Assembly (NCBI RefSeq): GCF_021044425.1
Contig: NZ_JAJNEC010000008.1
Coordinates: 124,001 to 188,000, forward strand
DNA length: 64,000 bases
Origin: Niabella pedocola
GTDB lineage: Bacteria; Bacteroidota; Bacteroidia; Chitinophagales; Chitinophagaceae
Direction of reading: 5' to 3'
Below the pieces are notes generated by a model that searched no databases, was not told where the DNA came from, and worked only from the letters and a program-made list of their open reading frames with translations. Numbering within the stretch: position 1 is the first letter of the stretch; every line of letters starts with the position of its first letter. Shown in pieces: positions 17,919 to 25,918 of the stretch. A program made the translations under genes and the position numbers.

Positions 17919-20900
17919 TTAAAAGGTTGCATTTACTCCAAAGATTACCTGTCTTGGCCGGGGGTATAAACCCGGGTCGGATCCCGTATATACTTCAGGC
18001 ATCAGCCCGTTGTAATGGGTAAGGTATCCCAGGTTATATACCGAGCCAAATACTTCCAGGTTTTGCAGAAAGATCCGGCCGATGAGCTTCTGTGGGAAAC
18101 GGTAGCTCAATGTAACTTCACGGAACGCCAGGAAATCGCCTTTTGAGTAATACAATGAATTATTGGATCCATCCGAATTGCCGATTCCATTATCCCAGCG
18201 AAGATGATTCCTGAAATTATAATCGTAATCGCTTTGCACGGTATACTTCGGAACTGTTGCCCGGTCACCCGGTTGTTTCCATACATCCGGCCCCATTACA
18301 TCCGGCAGGGCAGCGTTATTATTGCGGGCACTTCCCATAACATCAGCCTTGAACTTATTATCGATCACATGACCGGTAGCCCAATCGCCAACAAAGCGTA
18401 ATGAGAGGTTTTTATACATCACCGTATTGACAAAGCCGCCTGTTTTGTCCGGACGTATATATCCCATAAAGATCATATCGTTGTTATCAATAATGCCATT
18501 CCCGTCGAGGTCATCCCAAATTGCATCCCCACCCAGTTTTACACGGCCGCTGGCATTGAGATCTCTTGGTGCATTCGCCGCATCTTCGTCCGTTGCATAC
18601 GCTCCCAGCAGATGATAGGCCCAGCGCTGTCCAAAACGCTCCCCTTCCGCCAACCCGCCCACTTTCCTATAGGTTCCCGAAGCGGGATCATAGATATAAT
18701 TGCCCCCCACGCGGTTTTTATCTTCCTGGTTTGCGGGCAGTTTTACCACCACGCCTTTGTTGTAAGAAAACGTGGCATTAACTTTCCAGGAAAAATCCCG
18801 GGTTTGTACCGGCAGCGCTTCCACCTCAATTTCAAAACCACTGTTGCGGATAGAACCATAATTGCTCTTGATAGAAGCAAAACCGGTGGTCGCATCCAGT
18901 GGTTTATCAAAAAGCCGGTTGGATGTTAATTTATTATAATAATCCAGGATCAGCGTTACCCGGTTGTTGAGAAAACCGATATCCGCCCCCGCGTCAAATG
19001 AAGCCGTTTTTTCCCAAACCAGGATATCATTTTTAAGCGTAGTATTCAGGATGCCCACCTGGCCGGCATAATTATAGCCCGTTGCATACTGGCCATATGC
19101 ATCATAGGCCCCGATATTATTATTTCCTACCATACCGAAGCTGGAGCGCAATTTCAGCGAACTGATCGTTTTTAACATCGGATCCCAAAATGCCTCCTTA
19201 TGCACATTCCATCCGGCAGATAAACCGGGAAAGAACGCCTGCCGCCTTTTCTCTGCAAAACGCGAAGAACCGTCCATCCGCAGGCCGGCCGAGAGCATAT
19301 ACCGCGATTTATAATCATAGTCGGCCCGGCCGAAATAACTCATCATTGCCTCGGAAGATTTGGTGGAAGAAATACGCTGTGTTTCGGCTACTGTGGCATT
19401 CAGGGTTGTAATATAATCCGTGGGAGCGCCGCGCCCGCTGCCATTTAGCCGATACGCATAATTATTGATATAGCTGGTTCCCACCACTGTATTCAGGCGA
19501 TGCCCCTGTCCGATTTGTTTATTATAGGATAAGATACCGTCCAGCTGGGTTTGCCGGTCGAAATTATGATTGGCCGATGCATTCCGGTTCTTATACACCG
19601 TACTGAAGGCCTCATACCTGTTTTCGATCCCCTCCGTTGTAAAATAATAGAAGGTAGGCGTAAATTTCAATCCCGGCAAAATATCCCAGTTCGCCCCAAT
19701 CTTGGATGTATAACGGTATACTTTTACATCGGTATATTTTTCCTTATAATATACTTCATAAAGCCGCGGTACAAAGGAAGATATCCCCTCACCCGGAGCA
19801 GGTGTGCCATCTTCAAAAAGGAGGCGGTAGGTAGGCGGTGTTTTAAGAGAGCGGTTTACCACATTGGTATAGTTATTAGGGGCATTGGCATTCCGCAGCT
19901 GGAAACTGAAGCTGGTATTCATACTCCATTTATTACTCAGCTTCATGGTACCGTTAAACAAGCCATTATAGCCCTTGTAGTAGGTGCCGTATACAATGCC
20001 CTGCTGGTTATTATGACCCAGCCCCAGGTAATAGGTATACTTGTCGGAGCCGCCGCTTACACTGGCGTCCACATCAAAGCGGTTGGCATGCTGATAGGTT
20101 ACATTTTCAAAATCCGTATTCTTAAAGATAAGTTTCCTTCCGGTAGCCGGATCTTCCATGGTTTCCCAGCCCTGGTTATTAATAAGGTCCGCCACGTACG
20201 CCTCACCATAATCTTTTATATACACATCCAGGAATTCAAGTGTATTTTTTGAGTTGCGCGGGTTACCGGTAGACATTCCATAAGTGCCGCCGCTTAAGTA
20301 CAATTGCGGATTGGTGGTATTATATGCAGCGATGTTTTTACGGGTTACATAAATATAATCGCGGGCGTTTAAAAAATCATACTTTTTCGCCTGCTGATCC
20401 TGGCCCGTTGAAAACTTGATATTGATCTTGGGCTTTCCGGCAGCACCTTTTTTGGTAGTAACAATAATAACGCCGTTTGCAGCCCGGGCCCCGTATAAAG
20501 CGGTAGAAGCCGCATCCTTTAAGATCTCCATCGATTCGATGTCATCCGGGTTCAGATCGCTGATGTTCCGCATCTGGCCAACAATTCCATCCACAATCAA
20601 TAAAGGCGCGTCGCTTTCAGGAGATGTGGAGCTTCCGCCCCGGATAAATATCTGTGGATTGGCACCGGGCTGGCCATCTGATAACTGGATAGATACCCCA
20701 GCCACCTTGCCCTGTAACTGCACCAGCGGATTTATCCCCGGCGCATTCTTAAATTCCTGGCTGCCCACTTTTGATACCGACGTGGTTAACGTTGTACGGG
20801 ATTGCTTACCGTAAGCGATGACCACCACCTCATTTAAGGGGTCCGACCGGGAATCCAGCGTTACCGTAATATGCGATTCCTTCCCGGGTATAATTTCCCT

Positions 20901-21173
20901 TTCTTTATACCCTACCGCACTAACCACCAGGATAGCGGAACCTTGCGCTAAGGAAAGGCTAAAAAACCCGGCCGTATCCGTTGTGGTACCTGCCGTGGTG
21001 CCCTTTACCAACACACTGGCGCCGGGTATGGGCTGCAGCTCCTCGCTCACCACCGTACCGGTGATTCCCTTTGACGTTTGCGCATTCAGGAGCATCGGCC
21101 CCATAAAACAGCAACAAAAAAAACAGCATAATGCAATCGACTTCATGGCAATGATTTGTATGACCTTAAACAT
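17919..21173 (-). CDS. SusC/RagA-like TonB-dependent transporter
   Basis: This 1084-residue outer membrane transporter has an unusual cysteine-rich signal peptide (SIALCCFFCCCFM). It then has a carboxypeptidase-regulatory-like domain (about 38-115), a plug with LLIVDGIVGQM and the SusC signature MEILKDAASTALYGARAANG near residue 215, and a 22-stranded barrel. With SusD it would import sialic acid or sialyl-glycan; the analogous pair elsewhere is NanO/NanU. It has no STN domain, so control is unlikely to go through a sigma/FecR pair and more likely through the GntR regulator upstream. The ATG at 21173 is preferred over 21146 because GGAG lies 6 bases before it. Confidence 0.92.
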   Translation of the reverse strand: MFKVIQIIAMKSIALCCFFCCCFMGPMLLNAQTSKGITGTVVSEELQPIPGASVLVKGTTAGTTTDTAGFFSLSLAQGSAILVVSAVGYKEREIIPGKESHITVTLDSRSDPLNEVVVIAYGKQSRTTLTTSVSKVGSQEFKNAPGINPLVQLQGKVAGVSIQLSDGQPGANPQIFIRGGSSTSPESDAPLLIVDGIVGQMRNISDLNPDDIESMEILKDAASTALYGARAANGVIIVTTKKGAAGKPKINIKFSTGQDQQAKKYDFLNARDYIYVTRKNIAAYNTTNPQLYLSGGTYGMSTGNPRNSKNTLEFLDVYIKDYGEAYVADLINNQGWETMEDPATGRKLIFKNTDFENVTYQHANRFDVDASVSGGSDKYTYYLGLGHNNQQGIVYGTYYKGYNGLFNGTMKLSNKWSMNTSFSFQLRNANAPNNYTNVVNRSLKTPPTYRLLFEDGTPAPGEGISSFVPRLYEVYYKEKYTDVKVYRYTSKIGANWDILPGLKFTPTFYYFTTEGIENRYEAFSTVYKNRNASANHNFDRQTQLDGILSYNKQIGQGHRLNTVVGTSYINNYAYRLNGSGRGAPTDYITTLNATVAETQRISSTKSSEAMMSYFGRADYDYKSRYMLSAGLRMDGSSRFAEKRRQAFFPGLSAGWNVHKEAFWDPMLKTISSLKLRSSFGMVGNNNIGAYDAYGQYATGYNYAGQVGILNTTLKNDILVWEKTASFDAGADIGFLNNRVTLILDYYNKLTSNRLFDKPLDATTGFASIKSNYGSIRNSGFEIEVEALPVQTRDFSWKVNATFSYNKGVVVKLPANQEDKNRVGGNYIYDPASGTYRKVGGLAEGERFGQRWAYHLLGAYATDEDAANAPRDLNASGRVKLGGDAIWDDLDGNGIIDNNDMIFMGYIRPDKTGGFVNTVMYKNLSLRFVGDWATGHVIDNKFKADVMGSARNNNAALPDVMGPDVWKQPGDRATVPKYTVQSDYDYNFRNHLRWDNGIGNSDGSNNSLYYSKGDFLAFREVTLSYRFPQKLIGRIFLQNLEVFGSVYNLGYLTHYNGLMPEVYTGSDPGLYPRPRQVIFGVNATF

Positions 21174-21233
21174 TTTTTACTCCGGATGATTTTCCAGGAC
21201 CCGGGTTATTTTTTCACCGACAATCATTTAGTA

Positions 21234-21262
21234 GTTATGTTCTACATAACAAATATAGAACA
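21234..21262. promoter_or_regulatory. Candidate GntR/NanR operator at susC promoter
   Basis: The perfect inverted repeat GTTATGT-TCT-ACATAAC occupies 21234-21250. On the minus strand its core reads ATGTAGAACAT, matching the GTnnnAC core of FadR-subfamily operators. An overlapping pair of arms, TGTTCTA (21239-21245) and TAGAACA (21256-21262), extends the symmetry. A further half-site, TTGTAGAA, lies at about 21270-21277. The repeats touch the -7 box, so a bound repressor would block susC transcription. The operator in front of the regulator gene shares the core TGTAGNACA. Confidence 0.65.
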
Positions 21263-21280
21263 TAATATCATTCTACAAAA
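21250..21280 (-). promoter_or_regulatory. susC promoter
   Basis: On the minus strand a TTTTG at 21276-21280 is followed by 18 bp and then TATATTTG at 21250-21257. The latter exactly matches the Bacteroidota -7 consensus TAnnTTTG. The start codon is 77 bp downstream of the -7 box. This probably drives the whole susC-susD-sialidase-nan transcript, because the downstream spacers are short. Confidence 0.7.
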
Positions 21281-21356
21281 AAAATTAACCAAAGGTTATA
21301 TCCATGAAAAAGGGGAACGATTGCTTACCGGCATCAAACGCTGCCGGCGTATATTA

Positions 21357-22037
21357 TCAGCGGCTGGATTTGAGCCGGTCGTAATGCGGTTGCAGGTGCG
21401 CCAGCATTCCTTTCTTGAAGGCTTCCTTATCGCCCTTGCGCAGCAGTTTTACCAGGTCCTTATGTGAAACTTTTCCGGACACCTGTTTTTCTTTTTCCAG
21501 TTTTACTACATAACCGAAGATGGGCAGCAATAGTTTTTGAAAGTTCTTCAGGGTTTCGTTTCCGGTCATTTCATACAGCTTGCCATGAAAGGCAATTTCA
21601 TTGTTGATCCGGAAGAAGTCGCCTTTGGTTTCATTTGCAGCAATGGCGTCCAGTTCATCGATATCCGCGGCCGTTTTGCGGATAAACAGCAGGTCGGCGA
21701 TCCCAACCTCCAGGGCCAGGCGCAGTTCAAACAGGTCCTGCAGTGTGGCGGTATCCATAATTGCAGGGTTCAGCACTTTTTCAAAAGTGCCCACGATATC
21801 CGGGTTGGAAATGATCATCCCCACCTTTTTCTTCGATTCAATAATGCCCAGCATTTTAAAACGGCTCAGGGCCTCCCGTACCACATTCCGGCTTACGCCC
21901 AGCGAAGCTGCGAGCTCCAGTTCGGTAGGTAATGCGTCACCCGGCTTAAAGGATTGCTTTGTAAAATATTCGCGCAGACTCAGTTCTACCTGTTCTGCCA
22001 TCGATTTGGCACCGATCGGTTTAATGCCTTCAACCAT
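21357..22037 (-). CDS. GntR/FadR-type regulator, probable NanR
   Basis: This 226-residue transcription factor has an N-terminal winged helix of the GntR type (residues about 14-80, with LPTELELAASLGVSRNVVRE). A C-terminal all-helical FCD ligand domain follows (about 95-220), with FELRLALEVG, a central INNEIAFHGKLYEMTGN and a final histidine in MLAHLQPHYDRL. FadR-type FCD proteins bind small acids; E. coli NanR binds sialic acid. The position just upstream of susC, and similar operator-like repeats in both promoters, support control of the sialic acid locus and of itself. The ligand is inferred from context. Confidence 0.82.
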   Translation of the reverse strand: MVEGIKPIGAKSMAEQVELSLREYFTKQSFKPGDALPTELELAASLGVSRNVVREALSRFKMLGIIESKKKVGMIISNPDIVGTFEKVLNPAIMDTATLQDLFELRLALEVGIADLLFIRKTAADIDELDAIAANETKGDFFRINNEIAFHGKLYEMTGNETLKNFQKLLLPIFGYVVKLEKEKQVSGKVSHKDLVKLLRKGDKEAFKKGMLAHLQPHYDRLKSSR

Positions 22038-22052
22038 AGAGTGGAATTTTTT

Positions 22053-22063
22053 TTGTACTACAA
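22053..22063. promoter_or_regulatory. Candidate autoregulatory GntR operator
   Basis: TTGTACTACAA fully matches the FadR-subfamily operator consensus TNGTNNNACNA. It lies 16-26 bp upstream of the regulator's start codon and 5 bp downstream of its -7 box, a position for repression of the regulator's own gene. Its minus-strand form TTGTAGTACAA shares TGTAGNACA with the site at the susC promoter. Confidence 0.65.
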
Positions 22064-22068
22064 TTGAA

Positions 22069-22076
22069 CAAAATTA
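22069..22076 (-). promoter_or_regulatory. -7 box of the GntR regulator gene
   Basis: TAATTTTG on the minus strand matches TAnnTTTG and lies 31 bp before the start codon. I see no good upstream TTG at 19 bp. The remaining upstream spacer, to 22242, holds no further recognisable signal. Confidence 0.5.
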
Positions 22077-22242
22077 TGCATTCATCCGAAATCGCCGCAT
22101 TTAATCTTTCGCTATGCCGATGTATACCGGAGCAGTTAGCCCTTTACCCGCTATCACACCGTATGCGCCCGACAAAACAGAACGCCATAACGTTGCCTTC
22201 ATCATACGCTATGATGTACACCAACCCTCTTGCTTGTACCTG

Positions 22243-24987
22243 CTATTTTAAGCGGCAGCTAAACGTATAAGTGCCTGAAGCAACTTTGTAAACCTGGTAC
22301 CCCTGCGCTTCTTTTAAAAAAACAACCGTTCCCGGGGCCCCGGCTTTTTTTCCATCCAGCAAAACAGATCCCGGTGCGGCAGGTATCCATACTTCCGCCA
22401 TGGTATTTACCGGTATTTCCACATGCAGCAAAAAGTTATCCGCGTGTTGTTCCCAGCTGCTACCGATCGTTCCGTAAGGTGAGCGATACCAGCCTTTTGC
22501 AAAACTGAGTCCGGCAGTACGTGGCTGTATCCTAAAGGTCTTAAAACCGGGAGCCGTTGCATTGATCCCCAGCAACGAACGGTAAAACCATTCGCTCACG
22601 GATCCGAACATCGGATGATTTTGCGAATAGGTATTGTCTGAATATTTCCAGGTTTCCCATAAGGTGGTAGCCCCCTGCGCTACCATATGGCCCCAGCCGG
22701 GAAAATCTTTTTGATTCACTATGGTATAGGCCAGTGTATCCAGGTTATGTACCCGCAATACATCAAACAGCATTTTCGTTGCAAAAATGCCGGTGGACAC
22801 ATGGTTATTTTTAGCCGCGAACGCCTGTACCAGTTGCCGGAGCACCGCTTGCTTTTCTTTTTCCTCCGCGATGTCATACCACAGCGCGAACAATTGTGCC
22901 GCCTGTGTTTGATTATCAAAAATGCCTGCACCTTTGTAAAACCGTTTCCGGATCGCCGCCCGGATCTTTGCTTCCAATGCAGCATAACGGTCCGCCTCCG
23001 CCTTCTTATTCAAAAGCTCCGAAAACTCACGCATCAGCTGCACATGATGAAAGAAGAATAGTGAAGCCGTTAGTGCAACCGGTTTGGGATCAAGCGACTC
23101 ATGATCGCTGATGTCCTCTTCGTATAAAAATCCCTTTGCACGATCTTCTAGAAAACGGATTTGTTTTGTAAGGGAAGGATAATACGTTTCGATCACCCGT
23201 TTATCTCCATAAAACTCATATAACTTTTTTACCAGGTAGGGATACCCGAGTTGCCAGCCCAGCGGACCGGATGCATCTCCTGGTCCCTTATCATGTAACC
23301 CCACATAGGGCGCCGTTTCTGTAATGCCGCCCAAGGGGCGCTGATCATCTTCAAAATCCTGCAGTGATTTCCGGTAGAAATTATACATATCAAAATTGTA
23401 GCTGAACGATTCCAGCGTACAAAACAGATCGCCTCCATAGCCAAATTTCTCCCGTCCGGCGCAGTCTGACTGCACACTGAAAATATTACTTTTAAATGTG
23501 CGCAGGGTTAACTCCTGTATTTTATTGAACAGCCGATTCGAACATTCAAATACACCGGCATCGGGCACATCCGCGTGCATTTGTAATCCTTCAATATCAT
23601 CCACCGTTGGTTTTCCGGGCCAGCCGGTGAGCTCCACATACCGGAACACATGAAAGGTAAACCGGGGATTCCATGTTTCCATGCCTCCGCCCCCGGCAAT
23701 AAAGTGGTCTTCCTGCCAGGCCACCGGCGGCGCTTCCGGTCCGCCGTTTCCATTCTTGATCTGCCCCGCTACAGCCGTCATGCCATTTACGTTTCCATCC
23801 TTGTATACGTCTTCGCCATAGCGCAACGAGATGCGCGTTCCCTGCGGAGCCTTTACCCGGATGCGGGCTACGCCGGCAAAGTTCACGCCCATATCTGCTA
23901 CAAACTTTCCGGGCGCCACTTCCGTAACGGCAACCGGTTTTATAACCGCTGCCACCCGTACCGGGGGTTGCAGATCCGCCTGAAGCTTACCCTTGGGTCC
24001 ATTTGCTATGGCAGCCGGCAAATCTCCACTTTCAGGCACCTGCTGCAACCAGGCCTTCGTATCGGCCCGGCCATCAAAAGTTTCTCCCAGATAAACGCTG
24101 TTCCGGATTACCGGACCCGCTTTCCATTTCCAGCTATTATCCGTATTGATCGTTTCCGTTGTGCCGTCGGTATAGGTAACCCGGAGCTGGGCTTTTACAA
24201 CCGGCCTTCCGGTAGCCAGCGCATTCCGGAGATTGTAAACGCCCCAGAACCTCATGGGCAGCGGATTATACCATCCGTTCCCCAGCATCAACCCCGCAAT
24301 ATTCCGGCCCTTCCGGAGGTTTGCCGTAATATCATATACCCGGTACAGGATCCTTTTATCAAAATTCGTCCAGCCGGGACTCAGCCAATCCTTTCCTATT
24401 TTTTCACCATTCAGGTATGCCTCAAAATAACCGGCCCCGGCAATATACAGGCGTGCCGTCTTTACAGGCTTTGTAACCGCCACGGCCTGTTTAAACACCG
24501 GCATCGGATCGTCTTTATAAAAACCGGCATCGGTCCCCGGCAATGACTGGCCATCACTGATCCATTGGGCCTTCCAGTCGGCTGCTGACAGCATGGCGGT
24601 TTCAAACCAGGCCACCGGGCTCCATTCCGAAGCCTTTCCATTGCGGTCATATACCCTTACCTTCCAGAAATAACGGGTAAAGGACCGCAGCTGCTTTCCC
24701 TCAAAAAGGATGATGCTATTTTCAGCGGAGTTCCGCTTACCCGTTTGCCAAACATTGCCCGTTCCGGCCAATACCTGCTCCGCGCGGTCGCCCACGATCA
24801 TTTCGAAAGCCGTTTGAAACTGACCGCGTTCCGCCGAACGGAGCTGCCAGCCGAAAGCCGGCCGGGCCAGGTCTATTCCCAGGGGATTTACCGTTTGTTC
24901 ACAGGTTAACTGCGTTGCAGTAATACCACCGGCCTGAACCCGGCATACGAAGAACAGAAAAAACAAGATCGTGGCAAAGAATCGCAT
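22243..24987 (-). CDS. Alpha-L-rhamnosidase (GH78)
   Basis: This secreted 914-residue enzyme would remove terminal alpha-L-rhamnose from plant or bacterial glycans. The signal peptide is MRFFATILFFLFFVCRVQAG. An N-terminal fibronectin-like region (FGWQLRSAERGQFQTAFEM) is followed by rhamnosidase N domains (EAYLNGEKIGKDWLSPGWTN). The catalytic (alpha/alpha)6 barrel begins near DCAGREKFGYGGDLFCTLES, equivalent to the conserved catalytic block of GH78, and the C-terminal beta-sandwich holds WEQHADNFLLHVEIP. The ATG at 24987 is preferred over a GTG at 25038 because the -7 box at 25012-25019 lies between them. Its link to the sialic acid locus is unclear. Confidence 0.88.
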   Translation of the reverse strand: MRFFATILFFLFFVCRVQAGGITATQLTCEQTVNPLGIDLARPAFGWQLRSAERGQFQTAFEMIVGDRAEQVLAGTGNVWQTGKRNSAENSIILFEGKQLRSFTRYFWKVRVYDRNGKASEWSPVAWFETAMLSAADWKAQWISDGQSLPGTDAGFYKDDPMPVFKQAVAVTKPVKTARLYIAGAGYFEAYLNGEKIGKDWLSPGWTNFDKRILYRVYDITANLRKGRNIAGLMLGNGWYNPLPMRFWGVYNLRNALATGRPVVKAQLRVTYTDGTTETINTDNSWKWKAGPVIRNSVYLGETFDGRADTKAWLQQVPESGDLPAAIANGPKGKLQADLQPPVRVAAVIKPVAVTEVAPGKFVADMGVNFAGVARIRVKAPQGTRISLRYGEDVYKDGNVNGMTAVAGQIKNGNGGPEAPPVAWQEDHFIAGGGGMETWNPRFTFHVFRYVELTGWPGKPTVDDIEGLQMHADVPDAGVFECSNRLFNKIQELTLRTFKSNIFSVQSDCAGREKFGYGGDLFCTLESFSYNFDMYNFYRKSLQDFEDDQRPLGGITETAPYVGLHDKGPGDASGPLGWQLGYPYLVKKLYEFYGDKRVIETYYPSLTKQIRFLEDRAKGFLYEEDISDHESLDPKPVALTASLFFFHHVQLMREFSELLNKKAEADRYAALEAKIRAAIRKRFYKGAGIFDNQTQAAQLFALWYDIAEEKEKQAVLRQLVQAFAAKNNHVSTGIFATKMLFDVLRVHNLDTLAYTIVNQKDFPGWGHMVAQGATTLWETWKYSDNTYSQNHPMFGSVSEWFYRSLLGINATAPGFKTFRIQPRTAGLSFAKGWYRSPYGTIGSSWEQHADNFLLHVEIPVNTMAEVWIPAAPGSVLLDGKKAGAPGTVVFLKEAQGYQVYKVASGTYTFSCRLK

Positions 24988-25011
24988 TGCTGATTGAATT
25001 TGGGTGCAGGC

Positions 25012-25019
25012 CAAAAATA
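25012..25019 (-). promoter_or_regulatory. -7 box of the rhamnosidase gene
   Basis: TATTTTTG on the minus strand matches TAnnTTTG. It lies 24 bp before the ATG at 24987, giving a leader of only about 20 nt and arguing against the longer GTG start at 25038. No matching -33 element is visible. Confidence 0.5.
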
Positions 25020-25104
25020 CTAAAACCATGAAAATCACTATCCTGCACTGTTATGCACGGTCATTTACACCGTCCTAGTTCTAATTTAACAAGCACGATG
25101 TCCG

Positions 25105-25593
25105 TTAAATGATAATGGCCGACCGGCGCTGCTGCACGCTCCGGGTGTACCCTTCAAAATAACCGGGAACAGGATCGCCGGCGCCGTTTTGCAGCCGGCT
25201 GCGTACCTGGCTAAAGGCGAGCATGCCGGTTTCGAAATGTGGCTGGCCAGTGATGAAAATGGGTTCATCCAGTTTTTGATACCAGTAGTAGCTACCACCG
25301 GTATGCCTGCGGGCCACCTCAAAAATATAGGCCCCGGCGCCCTTCACAATTTTTTGTTGCTGCTCAAACGTCATCTCCTTATAAAACCCGCTGGCATCCT
25401 CAAGCAGGGTTTCAAGTATTTCAAGACTGGGAACCGAAAAATCAAGCCCCGGATATGTTGCCGCATACTTTTGAAGAAAGCCGGCGGCCAGCAGTTCGAG
25501 CTCTTTATCAAGCTGTAATGCCGGAGCGGTTCCGGGTTTTTCATCACCGGAATCTTTTTTATTTTTGCCATTAAAAAAAGTAAAAAAACGCAT
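25105..25593 (-). CDS. Hypothetical protein, 162 residues
   Basis: I do not recognise this family. The predicted protein starts MRFFTFFNGKNKKDSGDEK, a short lysine-rich stretch and not a signal peptide. The rest is probably a mixed helical and strand domain with ELELLAAGFLQKYAATYPGL, a tyrosine- and tryptophan-rich segment GGSYYWYQKLDEP and a C terminus ending SAIII. The frame opens at 25620, but the ATG at 25593 removes nine residues that look unlike coding sequence. The gene lies 117 bp upstream of the rhamnosidase start on the same strand and diverges from gltB. A cytoplasmic location is likely. Confidence 0.6.
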   Translation of the reverse strand: MRFFTFFNGKNKKDSGDEKPGTAPALQLDKELELLAAGFLQKYAATYPGLDFSVPSLEILETLLEDASGFYKEMTFEQQQKIVKGAGAYIFEVARRHTGGSYYWYQKLDEPIFITGQPHFETGMLAFSQVRSRLQNGAGDPVPGYFEGYTRSVQQRRSAIII

Positions 25594-25918
25594 AGGTTTA
25601 AGTTTAGACCGGTGGAACAATCAGCCGGATAAAAATACCCCATTCGTCGCAGAAACCGGCATTAAATCCGTGTGCCGGCGTGGCCTTCTGAAAGATCCCG
25701 CAGTATTTTGGCAATAGCTATAAATCACTTTTAATCTGGCGGTTTTTTTATTGAAAAAATTCAACAAAAAACACACTTTGTTTATAAAATTTCAATTTTT
25801 TCACCGATTCAAATGGCTATTGTCTAAATAAGCAGATTTTTTATTAATTTACACAGCTCGATTGCCCACTCTGTATTGAAAAGCCAAACTTATTTATTTA
25901 AAATCGTTATTTAAAAAA
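25594..25918. other. Intergenic region upstream of gltB
   Basis: This 325-bp gap separates the divergent hypothetical gene and gltB. The part nearer gltB (about 25725-25918) is strongly A/T-rich. I see no full TAnnTTTG box at a sensible distance from gltB and no riboswitch-like structure. A weak 6-bp inverted repeat, CCGGCA (25656-25661) and TGCCGG (25673-25678), is the only symmetry noted. Confidence 0.5.

Noticed and set aside
23650..24546. 298-codon plus-strand frame opposite the rhamnosidase gene
   Set aside because: It is rich in Arg, His, Pro and Tyr without recognisable motifs, while the minus strand encodes an intact GH78 enzyme.
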